In this document: in pieces, positions 50,305-59,248 of the stretch
Position numbering within the stretch: position 1 is the first letter of the stretch
Layout: every line of letters starts with the position of its first letter
Assembly (NCBI GenBank): GCA_022072225.1
Contig: JAJVIC010000002.1
Coordinates: 533,086-597,085 of the forward strand
Length of the DNA stretch: 64,000 nt
Reading direction: 5' to 3'
Source: Bacteroidia bacterium
GTDB taxonomy: Bacteria; Bacteroidota; Bacteroidia; SXHM01
The notes under the pieces: model-generated
Seen by the model: only the letters and a program-made list of their open reading frames with translations
What the model was told of the DNA's origin: nothing
Database searches by the model: none
Translations under genes and position numbers: made by a program

Positions 50305-52915
50305 CGTGAATTATGTTTGTGCGTTTCAAAATCTGAATAACCACGAGGGAAAGGACGGCAGAGGCAATTACCAATAACCAGTCGCTCGTTTTTAAGGGTT
50401 GAATATAGAGGGCTTCTTTAGCGGGAGCGATAAAAAGTATCGCTAAAAGAACGAGAACGCTGAACAGCAGAGCATACCACACATATCTGTTGCGAAACAC
50501 TTCGGATTTGAAGAACGATGTTTTTGCAGATGCCATGTTGAACACATGAAACAACTGGCAAAAAATGAGTGTGAAGAACAAAATGTTGTTGCACAGTTTC
50601 GGGTCAAATCGTTCTCCGGTATGCAGAACAAAATGACTAAAGAAGACCGCCCCCAACGTGCATACAGAAATTATTGCCGCGTAGAGCCACACTGCATACC
50701 ATTGATTTGTTTTCAAAAGCGGTTCTGCCGGATTTCGGGGTTTGTGCTTCATTACAAAGGGGCTGCCTTTACTTACACCCAAAGCAAGTGCAGGCAAAAC
50801 ATCTGTTACCAAATTGATAAAGAGAATTTGTAATGGAACTAACTGAAAATGCAGGTTGGTCAAAGCGGCTAAAGACACCACAAACAACTCGCTCATGTTG
50901 CATGAAAGCAGGTAAATCACAAATTCCTGAATGTTACTGAAAATGACACGACCTTGCTTAATGGCGTGAACAATGGACGAAAACTTATCGTCTTTTAATA
51001 CCATGTCAGCCACTTCCTGCGCCACTTGTGTTCCTCTCATTCCCATTGCAATACCGATGTCGGCTTTCTTCAAAGCAGGGGCATCATTTACGCCATCGCC
51101 CGTCATGCCTACAATATTTCCTTTATCCTGCAACACTGTTACCAAATCCAATTTATGCGCTGGTGTAACCCTTGCGAAAACAGAAGTGTTAACCCAAAGT
51201 TGTTTTTCTTGTTCGCTTAACTCCTTAAAAGATTTCATATTCTTTCCAATAACAGCCTGATTGTTTTCGGAAATATGAAGTTGGTTGGCAATGTAATTTG
51301 CAGTGGCGGGGTGGTCTCCGGTAATCATTATTACTTTAATTCCTGCCTCTTTGCATTCATTAATAGCATCAAACACATCATCGGCAGGCGGATCCATCAT
51401 GCCATAAAGTCCTGCGAAAACCAAACCGCTTGTAAGCGAAACATTTTGAGATGAAGTTACCTTGTATGCTCCGGCTATTACCCGTAAACCGGATGCAGCG
51501 AGATGCTCTGATTTTTCCTTCCATTGTTTTTTTGCTTCTTCATTCAGTATTTGTATTTCAGAGCCGCTAAGAATATGGCTGCATTGTTTGATTATTTCCT
51601 CTGCCGCGCCTTTGGCATAGACAACAAAATCTTTTTGGCTATTATGCAGCGTAGCCATCATTTTCGTTTCTGATGAAAAGGGGACTTCATTTATTTTCGG
51701 AAACTGTTGTCGTAATTGCACAATGTTACTTCCATTCTTGTGTGAATATTTCAGTAACCCGGTTTCAAGCGGGTCGCCAATTTCAGTAATGTCGTTTCCG
51801 GAAACCTGAATAGATGCGGTGTTGCATAAAACAGCGATATACTGCAATATTTGTTTGTTCTTTTCAGAAGTTTCATCAGCAGGTATAAAATCTGTTACCT
51901 CAATTTTGTTTTGTGTAAGCGTTCCGGTTTTATCGGTGCAGATAACGGTTGTGCCTCCCAAAGTTTCTACAGCTGAAAGTTTTTTTACAATCACTTTATA
52001 TTTTGCCATCTTCATCATTCCCTGCGCCAAAGCAAGTGTTGCCACAATAGGGAGACCTTCGGGAATAGCGGCTACGGCAAGTGCAATGGCAGTTTCGAGT
52101 AATTCAACATAATCACCATGCGTAAACATGCCTACAATGAAAATCAGTAAAACCAAGGCACCCGTTATGTATATGAGTTTACGGCTGAATACCTGTAATT
52201 TTTTTTCAAGCGGAGTGGCTGATTGTTCAGCTCCCTGAACAAGATGTGCAATTTTTCCTAACTCGGTTTGCATTCCTGTTGCTACTACCATTGCGTTTGC
52301 ATTTCCGTTGGTGACGAATGTTCCTTTGTGCAACATATTGGTTCGCTCGGCAAGAGGAATATCATCAGTAAGCTCACCAGCATTTTTTTCAACGGGCATG
52401 GCTTCACCGGTGAGTGATGCTTCATTTACCGAAAGCTGCGTTGCGGAAATAATTTTTGCATCAGCGGTAATCATGTCGCCTGCTTCTACAAAAAGCAAAT
52501 CGCCCGGAACTACTTCTTCCGATGGAATTTCGGAGAGCTTGCCACCTCTGAAAACTTTTGCAGGAACGCTTGCCATTTTTTTCAGTGCATTCATGGAGCG
52601 TTCCGCCTGCAACTCCATCCAAAAGCCAATCATTGCATTGATGAGTATGACAATCAGGATGGCAGTGGCATCCAAATATTCCTGAAACCAAAACGACATG
52701 GCTGCTGCAAACAGCAGCAGATAAACCATAAGGTTGTTGAACTGAGCTAAGAATATTTTCAGGGGACGCTTTCCTTTATTGGACTGGATGATATTTCTGC
52801 CAAACTTTTTAAGGCGGTTTAACGCTTCAATAGCAGTCAATCCTTTTTCTGCATCACTTCCAAATTCAGTGACAAGTTGTTTTGCCGGGATTGTATATGT
52901 ATTTGATTTCAGCAT
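50294..52915 (-). CDS. P2-type cation-transporting ATPase (Ca2+-ATPase-like)
   Basis: An 873-residue pump. It has a cation-ATPase N-domain (TEFGSDAEKGLTAIEALNRL), LTGEAMPVEK (actuator; TGEA for the usual TGES), AVAAIPEGLPIVATLALAQG (PEGLP in helix 4, as in SERCA-like pumps), VICTDKTGTLTQNKIEVTD, KVIMITGDHPATANYIA and GMTGDGVNDAPALKKADIGI. Six C-terminal helices end at about residue 860. The PEGL motif predicts Ca2+ or Mn2+ rather than Cu or Zn. In this island it could export Mn2+ or another divalent ion. Co-transcribed with PAP2 upstream (13-base gap) and the nuclease downstream (overlap). Confidence 0.9.
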   Translation of the reverse strand: MLKSNTYTIPAKQLVTEFGSDAEKGLTAIEALNRLKKFGRNIIQSNKGKRPLKIFLAQFNNLMVYLLLFAAAMSFWFQEYLDATAILIVILINAMIGFWMELQAERSMNALKKMASVPAKVFRGGKLSEIPSEEVVPGDLLFVEAGDMITADAKIISATQLSVNEASLTGEAMPVEKNAGELTDDIPLAERTNMLHKGTFVTNGNANAMVVATGMQTELGKIAHLVQGAEQSATPLEKKLQVFSRKLIYITGALVLLIFIVGMFTHGDYVELLETAIALAVAAIPEGLPIVATLALAQGMMKMAKYKVIVKKLSAVETLGGTTVICTDKTGTLTQNKIEVTDFIPADETSEKNKQILQYIAVLCNTASIQVSGNDITEIGDPLETGLLKYSHKNGSNIVQLRQQFPKINEVPFSSETKMMATLHNSQKDFVVYAKGAAEEIIKQCSHILSGSEIQILNEEAKKQWKEKSEHLAASGLRVIAGAYKVTSSQNVSLTSGLVFAGLYGMMDPPADDVFDAINECKEAGIKVIMITGDHPATANYIANQLHISENNQAVIGKNMKSFKELSEQEKQLWVNTSVFARVTPAHKLDLVTVLQDKGNIVGMTGDGVNDAPALKKADIGIAMGMRGTQVAQEVADMVLKDDKFSSIVHAIKQGRVIFSNIQEFVIYLLSCNMSELFVVSLAALTNLHFQLVPLQILFINLVTDVLPALALGVSKGSPFVMKHKPRNPAEPLLKTNQWYAVWLYAAIISVCTLGAVFFSHFVLHTGERFDPKLCNNILFFTLIFCQLFHVFNMASAKTSFFKSEVFRNRYVWYALLFSVLVLLAILFIAPAKEALYIQPLKTSDWLLVIASAVLSLVVIQILKRTNIIHDDD

Positions 52916-52928
52916 TAACTTTGTATTT

Positions 52929-53699
52929 TCAGGTATTCAATTTGTGGTCATTCCATTCAATGATACTAATACTTAATAACAACCAAAGAAATCCAAGTAT
53001 ATAGCCGGCTATAACATCGCTGAAATAATGAACACTTAGGTATAGCCGGCTTATGCCAATGAGAATCCAAAAAGTAAATGCGATACTTATTAATACCCCC
53101 CATGTTTTATAAGAGGAGTTTTTCCTTATTAAAAAATAAAACAATAGTCCGTATAATGCAACGGAGATTGTAGCATGTCCGCTGGGAAATGAAAAGTATT
53201 TTTCCTGATAATATGCATACTGATGAGGACGGTTTATTTCAAATATGTTTTTACCTAAATAAATACTCAGCCCACTACCTAAAAGCGAAATAAGAATTCC
53301 AATTGCAAAGTGGAATTTCTTTCTTATCAGAAAATAAATAAGTAGTAAACTTCCAATAACAGAAACGGCTGGAATATCGCACAACTTAGATATAAAATAA
53401 AAGCCTTTGGCTAAAGATTCGGTCCGTATGTTAAAAAATAATTCTGCAACAAAGGTGTCAATGACGATGAACTCTTTTGAGTTAATTGTGTCTTCTGTAA
53501 AATCAAATAATAAAATCAGATTTGAAATAATTGCAATGGTAAGAATTGTCAGAGGTAGTCCTGAAAATTTATTTAAGAAAAGCCTTTTAGTTATAAATAA
53601 AAAAATGTTTGGATGTTTTCCCTTAAATAGTAATAAAATTGTTGTTCCCTTAAATTTTGAGGTTAAATCAGTTATTACAATCTTTTGCTTCATTTTCAT
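52929..53699 (-). CDS. PAP2-family membrane phosphatase
   Basis: A 256-residue membrane protein with the three phosphatase motifs: KNIFEINRPH (K-x6-RP), FSFPSGHATIS (PSGH) and SRLYLSVHYFSDV (SR-x5-H-x3-D). About six helices. The long hydrophilic N-terminus (KMKQKIVITDLTSKFKGTTI) is unusual. Members dephosphorylate lipid phosphates such as undecaprenyl pyrophosphate at the outer face of the inner membrane. The start codon shares a base with the CusA C-terminal half's stop codon, so translation is probably coupled. Confidence 0.88.
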   Translation of the reverse strand: MKMKQKIVITDLTSKFKGTTILLLFKGKHPNIFLFITKRLFLNKFSGLPLTILTIAIISNLILLFDFTEDTINSKEFIVIDTFVAELFFNIRTESLAKGFYFISKLCDIPAVSVIGSLLLIYFLIRKKFHFAIGILISLLGSGLSIYLGKNIFEINRPHQYAYYQEKYFSFPSGHATISVALYGLLFYFLIRKNSSYKTWGVLISIAFTFWILIGISRLYLSVHYFSDVIAGYILGFLWLLLSISIIEWNDHKLNT

Positions 53700-55618
53700 T
53701 AATCTTTTATTTCTAAGTATTCTACTTTACCATTTTTTCTTACTTCTCTTTCTTTCACTAATTGGTAAACCACAGGTAAAACAACCAATACAAAAAGTAA
53801 GGAAGTAATCATTCCAAAAACAAAGGGAATGGTAATGGGTTTCATTACATCGCTGCCTACACCTGTTGCCAACAAAACCGGAAGTAACCCTATCATGTCA
53901 ACCATTACGGTCATTAGTTTTGGGCGAACCCGCAATACCGCACCCGAAAAAACTGCGGTATTAATTTCTTCATTTGAAAGTTCCGCACTATTCTTTTTTT
54001 CTGCGGTGTTTTTTATGGCTTCATTCAGGTAAACCAACATTAATACTCCGGTTTCTACTGCAATTCCAAACAAGGCAATAAATCCAACGGCAACAGCAAC
54101 TGAAAAATTAACTTCAAAAAAATACATGGAATAAACGCCACCGATTAAAGCAATGGGAATACTGGAAAGCACAATCGCCATTTCTTTGAAGGAATGAAAA
54201 GTGAAATAGAGAACGAAAGCAATAATCAACAGTGTAATGGGAATAATAATTTTCAAACGGCTTTCTGCACGGACTTTACTTTCATACTGACCGCTCCAGT
54301 TGATGAAATAACCTTTTGGAAGGTTTTTAAAATCGTTTTCAATTTTTTCTTTAGCATCTTTTACCACGCTGCCCATATCTCTACCGCGCACATTAAACAG
54401 AACTGTTCCTCTCAACATGGCGTTTTCGGAACTAATCATTGGCGGACCTTCTGAAATTTCTAAATCAGCCACTGCTGAAAGCGGAATAACTCCGTAGCCC
54501 GATGTTTGAATTGGCGTTCGTTTTATTTCAGCAATATCGCTTCGGAAGTCCTGTGCCAAACGCATGGAAACGCTGAAACGCTGTCGCCCTTCAATGGTAT
54601 TTGTTAAAGGCATACCGCCCAAAGCCATTTCAATAATCATATTCACTTCTTCAATGGAAAGGTTGTAACGGGCAATTTCTACGCGGTTAATTTCTACATT
54701 GAGATATTTTCCACCTGTTAATTGTTCAACATACAAATCAGTAAGACCATCAATACCTTTTAATGATTTTTCTATTTGCCTTGAAAGGCTGTAAATGGTA
54801 TCTAAGTTTTGCCCATAAATTTTAATACCAATGTCTGTCCGCACTCCGGTTGAAAGCATATTGATACGGTTGATGATGGGTTGTGTCCATCCGGTTGTAA
54901 CTCCCGGTATCTGCACTTTTGCATTGAGTTCAGAAATGAGTTTTTCGGTGGTCATTCCTTCGCGCCATTCTGATTTTGGCTTTAAAAGAATAATGCTTTC
55001 AATCATGCTCATGGGTGCATTGTCAGTAGCAGTGTAGGCGCGACCTGCCTTGCCTAACACATTTTCCACTTCCGGGAAACTTTTAATGATTTTGTCCTGC
55101 ACCTGTAAAATGCGTTTGGCTTCATTGTTGGAAACATCGGGAAGGGTAACAGGCATAAACAGCAATGAGCCTTCATCTAATGGAGGCATAAATTCAGAAC
55201 CTAAGCGGATAACAAAAGGAATACTACCCAAAACAATTAATACAGAAATGGCAATCACTGTTTTTTTCCAACGCTGACAAAGACGCAAAACAGGACTGTA
55301 GATTTTAATGAAGAAATTGGCAACAGGATTTCTGCTTTCGGGAATGAGTTTTCCTTTCATCAAGGTGCGTAACAACATTGGCACAATAAGCAGTGCTACA
55401 ATAGCAGAGCCAATCATGGTAAAAGTTTTTGTCAAGACCAATGGAGAAAAGAGTTTCTTTTCCTGACCTTCCAAAAACAGAATGGGGGCAAATGAAATAA
55501 GTGTAACAAGGATGGAAAAGAAAACTGCTCTTCCAACAGTGCGTGACGAGCGCTCAATAATTTTGAGGCGTTCATCTTCGGTTAATTCTTTGGTATTTCC
55601 TATTCTTTGCTTTTCCAT
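53699..55618 (-). CDS. CusA-type RND pump, C-terminal half (helices 5-12)
   Basis: A 639-residue protein starting MEKQRIGNTKELTEDERLKI and continuing exactly where the N-terminal half stops. It has SSRTVGRAVFFSILVTLISF (helix 5), GSAIVALLIVPMLLRTLMKG (helix 6), GSEFMPPLDEGSLLFMPVTL (start of the second periplasmic loop), GVRTDIGIKIYGQ, and the last five helices (VAVGFIALFGIAVETGVLML ... GMITSLLFVLVVLPVVYQLV). Stop and start overlap as TAATG. The two halves sum to 1063 residues, the length of one CusA/CzcA, so they probably form one split pump. Confidence 0.88.
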   Translation of the reverse strand: MEKQRIGNTKELTEDERLKIIERSSRTVGRAVFFSILVTLISFAPILFLEGQEKKLFSPLVLTKTFTMIGSAIVALLIVPMLLRTLMKGKLIPESRNPVANFFIKIYSPVLRLCQRWKKTVIAISVLIVLGSIPFVIRLGSEFMPPLDEGSLLFMPVTLPDVSNNEAKRILQVQDKIIKSFPEVENVLGKAGRAYTATDNAPMSMIESIILLKPKSEWREGMTTEKLISELNAKVQIPGVTTGWTQPIINRINMLSTGVRTDIGIKIYGQNLDTIYSLSRQIEKSLKGIDGLTDLYVEQLTGGKYLNVEINRVEIARYNLSIEEVNMIIEMALGGMPLTNTIEGRQRFSVSMRLAQDFRSDIAEIKRTPIQTSGYGVIPLSAVADLEISEGPPMISSENAMLRGTVLFNVRGRDMGSVVKDAKEKIENDFKNLPKGYFINWSGQYESKVRAESRLKIIIPITLLIIAFVLYFTFHSFKEMAIVLSSIPIALIGGVYSMYFFEVNFSVAVAVGFIALFGIAVETGVLMLVYLNEAIKNTAEKKNSAELSNEEINTAVFSGAVLRVRPKLMTVMVDMIGLLPVLLATGVGSDVMKPITIPFVFGMITSLLFVLVVLPVVYQLVKEREVRKNGKVEYLEIKD

Positions 55619-56892
55619 TATTCGTCTGTTTTTAAAACTGCTTTCACTAATTCTTTATAGGCATTCTCTGTCATTACAATACCGGCATCTACCAAATCGC
55701 CAATAGCAAGTGCAACACCACCAAGTGACATAATGTTGAGTGAAATGCCAAAGAGTTTGATAAACATAAATCCAATCAGCACTGATAAAGGAATAGCAAC
55801 GATGGCTACAATGGCACTTCTGACATGAAACATGAAAAGCAACACTACTAATGAAACTACAGCGATTTCTTCCCAAAGGGCTTCTTTCAAAGTGGCAATT
55901 GCTGCTTCAATGAGGTTACTGCGGTCGTAAGCAATTTTAATTTTTACTCCGGGTGGCAAACCTTTTTCCACATCACCCAATCTTTCTTTTACACGGTCAA
56001 TTACTTCTTTAGCGTTTTCACCATAACGGGCAACCACTACACCGCCTACAACTTCACCTTCTCCGTTTTCGTCCACAATACCCAAACGGAGGTCGCTGCT
56101 CATTTGCACATCGGCAACATCTTTCAGTTTGATGGGAATAGATTTGTATGCGCCAACCGAAATTTCTTCAATGTCTTTAATATCCTTAATGTAGCCCAAG
56201 CCCCTGAGCATATAACCCATTCGGTTCATTTCGTAAATGCTTCCGCCCACATCACGGTTGTTTGCTTTCAATGCGTTTGCCACATACATTGCGGATACAT
56301 TGTAGTAAACCAATTTGTGCGGATTGATGCTGACCTGATATTGTTTTTGAAAGCCACCGAAAGAGGCGACTTCGCTCACGCCTTCCACATTCTGCAAAGC
56401 GAATTTTACATACCAGTCCTGAACTGCTCGTAACTCTCCTAAATCGTAGCCATCGCCCTGCAAGGAATACCAAAACACATGACCTACACCTGTTCCATCG
56501 GGACCAAGGGTTGGCGTTACGCCCTGCGGTAATGCTTTTTGCGCGAAGTTCAGCCGCTCTAACACGCGGGTTCGTGCCCAATAAATTTCTGCATCATCAT
56601 TAAAAATAACGAAGATGAAACTCATGCCAAACATAGATGCTGCGCGAATGGCTTTTACATTGGGAATGCCCTGCAAGTTGGAAACCAAAGGATAGGTGAT
56701 TTGGTCTTCCATGATTTGCGGATTGCGCCCCATCCATTCGGTGTAAACGATCACCTGATTTTCGGAAAGGTCGGGAATGGCATCAACGGGTGTTGTCATT
56801 ATTGACCAAACTCCACCTGCTATAATCAGCAAAATGCCAATCCATACAAAGAAACGGTTGTGCGTTGACCATGAAATTATTTTTTCAATCAT
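55618..56892 (-). CDS. CusA-type RND pump, N-terminal half (helices 1-4)
   Basis: A 424-residue protein: helix 1 (VWIGILLIIAGGVWSI), PVDAIPDLSENQVIVYTEWM, the first periplasmic loop (VFWYSLQGDGYDLGELRAVQ, GVSEVASFGGFQKQYQVSIN), helix 2-3 (AVVSLVVLLFMFHVRSAI) and helix 4 with proton-relay Asps (GGVALAIGDLVDAGIVMTEN). It stops at AYKELVKAVLKTDE, in the cytoplasmic loop between helices 4 and 5, where intact CusA continues. The following ORF supplies the rest. Metal class: the context (multicopper oxidase, CusB-like adaptors with Met-rich insert) favours Cu(I)/Ag(I). Confidence 0.9.
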   Translation of the reverse strand: MIEKIISWSTHNRFFVWIGILLIIAGGVWSIMTTPVDAIPDLSENQVIVYTEWMGRNPQIMEDQITYPLVSNLQGIPNVKAIRAASMFGMSFIFVIFNDDAEIYWARTRVLERLNFAQKALPQGVTPTLGPDGTGVGHVFWYSLQGDGYDLGELRAVQDWYVKFALQNVEGVSEVASFGGFQKQYQVSINPHKLVYYNVSAMYVANALKANNRDVGGSIYEMNRMGYMLRGLGYIKDIKDIEEISVGAYKSIPIKLKDVADVQMSSDLRLGIVDENGEGEVVGGVVVARYGENAKEVIDRVKERLGDVEKGLPPGVKIKIAYDRSNLIEAAIATLKEALWEEIAVVSLVVLLFMFHVRSAIVAIVAIPLSVLIGFMFIKLFGISLNIMSLGGVALAIGDLVDAGIVMTENAYKELVKAVLKTDE

Positions 56893-56915
56893 GAGTTTGC
56901 GGTGCTTAAACTGCT

Positions 56916-57179
56916 TTAGTGGTTGGTGTGTGTGCTGTCGTGCTGGTGTTGCTCATGGTTTTCTTCTACTTTCTCCAAATCCATGTTGCACACGGGGCAT
57001 TGCCCGGGTTTGTCATAGGTTTTTTCGCCTTCGCATTTCATGGGGCATTGATACTTTGCGCTGGCGGTTTGTTCTGTAGTTGTGTTTTCTTTTTTGCTTT
57101 CGGATGTTTTGTTTCCGCAAGAAGCGAAGAACATTACTGCTGTGAGTAATAGTGCTGCTGTTGTGATTTTTGTTTTCAT
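56916..57179 (-). CDS. Heavy-metal-binding-domain lipoprotein
   Basis: An 87-residue lipoprotein (lipobox MFFASC, Cys-21) with one YHS-like heavy-metal-binding domain (KYQCPMKCEGEKTYDKPGQC, PVCNMDLEKV) and a His-rich tail (ENHEQHQHDSTHTNH). The start at 57179 was chosen over a longer frame that overlaps the methyltransferase gene. The same domain heads both CusB-like adaptors of this operon, so this may be a free periplasmic metal carrier for the pump. Confidence 0.82.
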   Translation of the reverse strand: MKTKITTAALLLTAVMFFASCGNKTSESKKENTTTEQTASAKYQCPMKCEGEKTYDKPGQCPVCNMDLEKVEENHEQHQHDSTHTNH

Positions 57180-57204
57180 TTTGATTTTTGTTTTTGATTG
57201 TTTG

Positions 57205-57855
57205 TTAATGTTTAATTGCGGTGTAATAACTGTATGTTCCAATCTTGGTATTGATAAAGTCCACTTCCGAAACTTGCTGAAAACCTGCATTGGAAATGAA
57301 TTGAGGCATTAAGCCGTTTACATTGTCGTTGGTGGTTTTGAAACCATCCAACAACTGCACTGCATAAAATGAAAAACGCATCCACTTATTTTTTGCCCCG
57401 CCCCAATCGCCTATAATTAATTTGCCGTTTGGTTTGAGAACACGGTTCAGTTCTTTAAGGCAATGCAGTTTTGTGTCTGCATCTAACTGATGAAACACCA
57501 AAGAACTGAAAATTTTGTCAAAAGTGTTGTCGGCAAAAGGCAAAGTGTTTCCATCGTAAAGATGAAGCGGCACTTCTAAATTGTGCTTTTGCAATTTGTA
57601 TTCGGCAATGGATTTTATTTTCGGGTCAATGTCAACGCCCTGCACCAATGCTTCGGGTTTTCTCTGCTTTAATAAGATAAGATTTTGCGCTGTGCCAAAA
57701 CCGAACTCCAAAATACTTTCGCCTGAAAGCGGATTTAACCAGTCAATCAGTTTTGCCCTGAATTTTTTTTCAGGCATGGTGAGTTTAATGGTGAGGTCGT
57801 AATACTCACTTAGAAAATCGTAACCGAGGGCGGGGATGAATTTTTGTTCGGTCAT
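57205..57855 (-). CDS. Class I SAM-dependent methyltransferase
   Basis: A 216-residue protein with SAM motif I (GESILEFGFGTAQNLILLKQ), an acidic loop after strand 2 (VQGVDIDPKIKSIAEYKL), the post-strand-4 region (NTFDKIFSSLVFHQLDADTK) and VLKPNGKLIIGDWGG. It is UbiE/ArsM-like in sequence style but lacks the three Cys typical of arsenite methyltransferases. Substrate unknown; methylation of a metalloid such as tellurium or selenium is possible in this context but unsupported. It sits between HMA-MauE and the metal-binding lipoprotein genes. Confidence 0.85.
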   Translation of the reverse strand: MTEQKFIPALGYDFLSEYYDLTIKLTMPEKKFRAKLIDWLNPLSGESILEFGFGTAQNLILLKQRKPEALVQGVDIDPKIKSIAEYKLQKHNLEVPLHLYDGNTLPFADNTFDKIFSSLVFHQLDADTKLHCLKELNRVLKPNGKLIIGDWGGAKNKWMRFSFYAVQLLDGFKTTNDNVNGLMPQFISNAGFQQVSEVDFINTKIGTYSYYTAIKH

Positions 57856-57868
57856 TGGTTGATGTTAT

Positions 57869-58588
57869 TTAAATCATCAGTAAAATCATTGCACCACTCA
57901 TGGCAATCATCAGGGCATCTTCAATAATGGTAACGGTGCTCATGGGTAAATTGAAAACCGCACCCAAACAAGCGCACTGAATTTTCTTTTTGGTCAACAC
58001 ACTTTGCAAAATGCCAATGATGCTAATTGACATTACTAAAAAGGTTGCGGCATTTGTAACAAGCGGATTGAAGTTGATGAGGTAAGCAATGCCTAAAGCC
58101 AATTCGGTAAAAGCATATACATAACCCCAAGCGGGAATACGCTTTGCAATTACATCATACATGGCGTAGCTTTCGGCAAAGCCCGAAAGGTTCAGCAACT
58201 TGAAAAAGGAAAATGTGAGAAAGAAACCCGCCATAAAATGCTGCATCCACTGCATAGGCATAAAATGGTGGTTGGTGAATTGAACAAGCAGTGTAATGGA
58301 AGTGATGTAAGCAAAGATTAGAAGAATGGGTTTGTAGGTTTCAAACCAACTTTTTGCTTGCTCGGTTGCTTCGCTGTGTTGCCCTGCCGTTATTTTGTAA
58401 TTGCCTTTTTCAGCGATTGCTTTTTGCAGTTGGGATAAAGCAATGTGCTTTTCCATTGTGATGGTTGCTGTTGCAGTTTCTCTTGAAACTTCTGCGCTGG
58501 TTACATCGGGCAAAGTGAGCAAAGCGGATTTTACTTTGGCTTCGCAGTTGGCGCAGGTCATTCCTGTAATTTGATAGGTATGTGTCAT
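57869..58588 (-). CDS. HMA domain fused to MauE/DoxX-like membrane protein
   Basis: A 239-residue protein. Residues 1-65 are an HMA domain (TYQITGMTCANCEAKVKSAL, with the M-T-C-x-x-C metal site). Residues ~85-235 hold four to five helices of the MauE/DoxX type (MAGFFLTFSFFKLLNLSGFA, YVYAFTELALGIAYLINF), with an extra KKIQCACLGAVFNLPMS Cys pair typical of MauE-like redox membrane proteins. It could pass Cu(I) from cytoplasm to membrane partners or help form disulfides. It is separated from the AraC regulator gene by an 89-bp gap with a small palindrome. Confidence 0.85.
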   Translation of the reverse strand: MTHTYQITGMTCANCEAKVKSALLTLPDVTSAEVSRETATATITMEKHIALSQLQKAIAEKGNYKITAGQHSEATEQAKSWFETYKPILLIFAYITSITLLVQFTNHHFMPMQWMQHFMAGFFLTFSFFKLLNLSGFAESYAMYDVIAKRIPAWGYVYAFTELALGIAYLINFNPLVTNAATFLVMSISIIGILQSVLTKKKIQCACLGAVFNLPMSTVTIIEDALMIAMSGAMILLMI

Positions 58589-58635
58589 GTTATTTTATTT
58601 TTAGTTTAACAAGGACGCAAAATTGCATCTGCTTT

Positions 58636-58648
58636 ACGCCAAAAGCGT
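58636..58648. promoter_or_regulatory. Small palindrome, candidate regulator site
   Basis: ACGC-caaaa-GCGT in the 89-bp gap before the HMA-MauE gene. On the minus strand a CAATTTTG (close to TAnnTTTG) follows downstream. It could be the operator/promoter of the cus-like operon, perhaps read by the AraC protein encoded just upstream. Confidence 0.35.
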
Positions 58649-58677
58649 TATACAATTTTTGATTTGATTGGTATGAT

Positions 58678-59238
58678 TTACAGTTCTTCAAGTGGATTTC
58701 GTTTTTTCTCTTTCAGTTGTTTGTAATGCGAAGGGGTTAGCCCTGCTACTTTTTTAAACTGTTTGCTTAAATGTGAAACACTGCTGTAATTAAGTTGGTA
58801 AGCGATTTCACTCAAACTCATTTCATCATAAACAAGCAGTTCTTTTACTCTTTCAATTTTTTGTGCGATGAAATACTGCTCTATGGTTGTGCCTTCTACC
58901 TGTGTAAACAAGTTGGTGATATAAGTGTAGTCGTGGTTTAATTCCCTGCTCAAATAATCCGAAAGATTTGTTTTGAGTTGGTTGTTTTTGTTTTGCACCA
59001 AATCAACAATCATGTTTTTAATGCGCTCAATGATAATGCTCTTCTTATCATCTAACAGAGCGAAGCCGAATTTTTGAAGGGCGGCATGTATGTCTTGACG
59101 TTGGTAGCCCTCCAATTCATCTGCTATTTCCACTTCGCCCAAATCAACTGCAAGGGGGCGAAGTCCAAGTTTTTCCAACTCGGACTTCACCACCATTTTG
59201 CAGCGGCTGCACACCATGTTTTTGATGTAGAGTTTCAT
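58678..59238 (-). CDS. AraC-type regulator with N-terminal HMA-like domain
   Basis: A 186-residue protein. Residues 1-70 resemble an HMA fold (KLYIKNMVCSRCKMVVKSEL, then EVEIADELEGYQRQDIHAAL), with the C-x-x-C metal loop as M-V-C-S-R-C. Residues ~80-175 form an AraC-type double HTH (DYTYITNLFTQVEGTTIEQY, SEIAYQLNYSSVSHLSKQFK, KVAGLTPSHYKQLK). The obvious reading is a cytoplasmic copper (or Ag) sensor that activates the surrounding operon. It lies ten bases after the multicopper oxidase gene and upstream of HMA-MauE. The family (short AraC with HMA start) is common in Bacteroidota islands from memory. Confidence 0.85.
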   Translation of the reverse strand: MKLYIKNMVCSRCKMVVKSELEKLGLRPLAVDLGEVEIADELEGYQRQDIHAALQKFGFALLDDKKSIIIERIKNMIVDLVQNKNNQLKTNLSDYLSRELNHDYTYITNLFTQVEGTTIEQYFIAQKIERVKELLVYDEMSLSEIAYQLNYSSVSHLSKQFKKVAGLTPSHYKQLKEKKRNPLEEL

Positions 59239-59248
59239 TCTTATTTTT

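Noticed and set aside
53699-56892. CusA treated as a pseudogene
   Set aside because: Both halves are complete and in frame, the overlap is a TAATG, and functional residues are intact. I list it as a split gene and leave a sequencing error as an alternative.
57180-57290. Longer N-terminus for the metal-binding lipoprotein
   Set aside because: The extension overlaps the methyltransferase gene and would remove the lipoprotein signal from the N-terminus.
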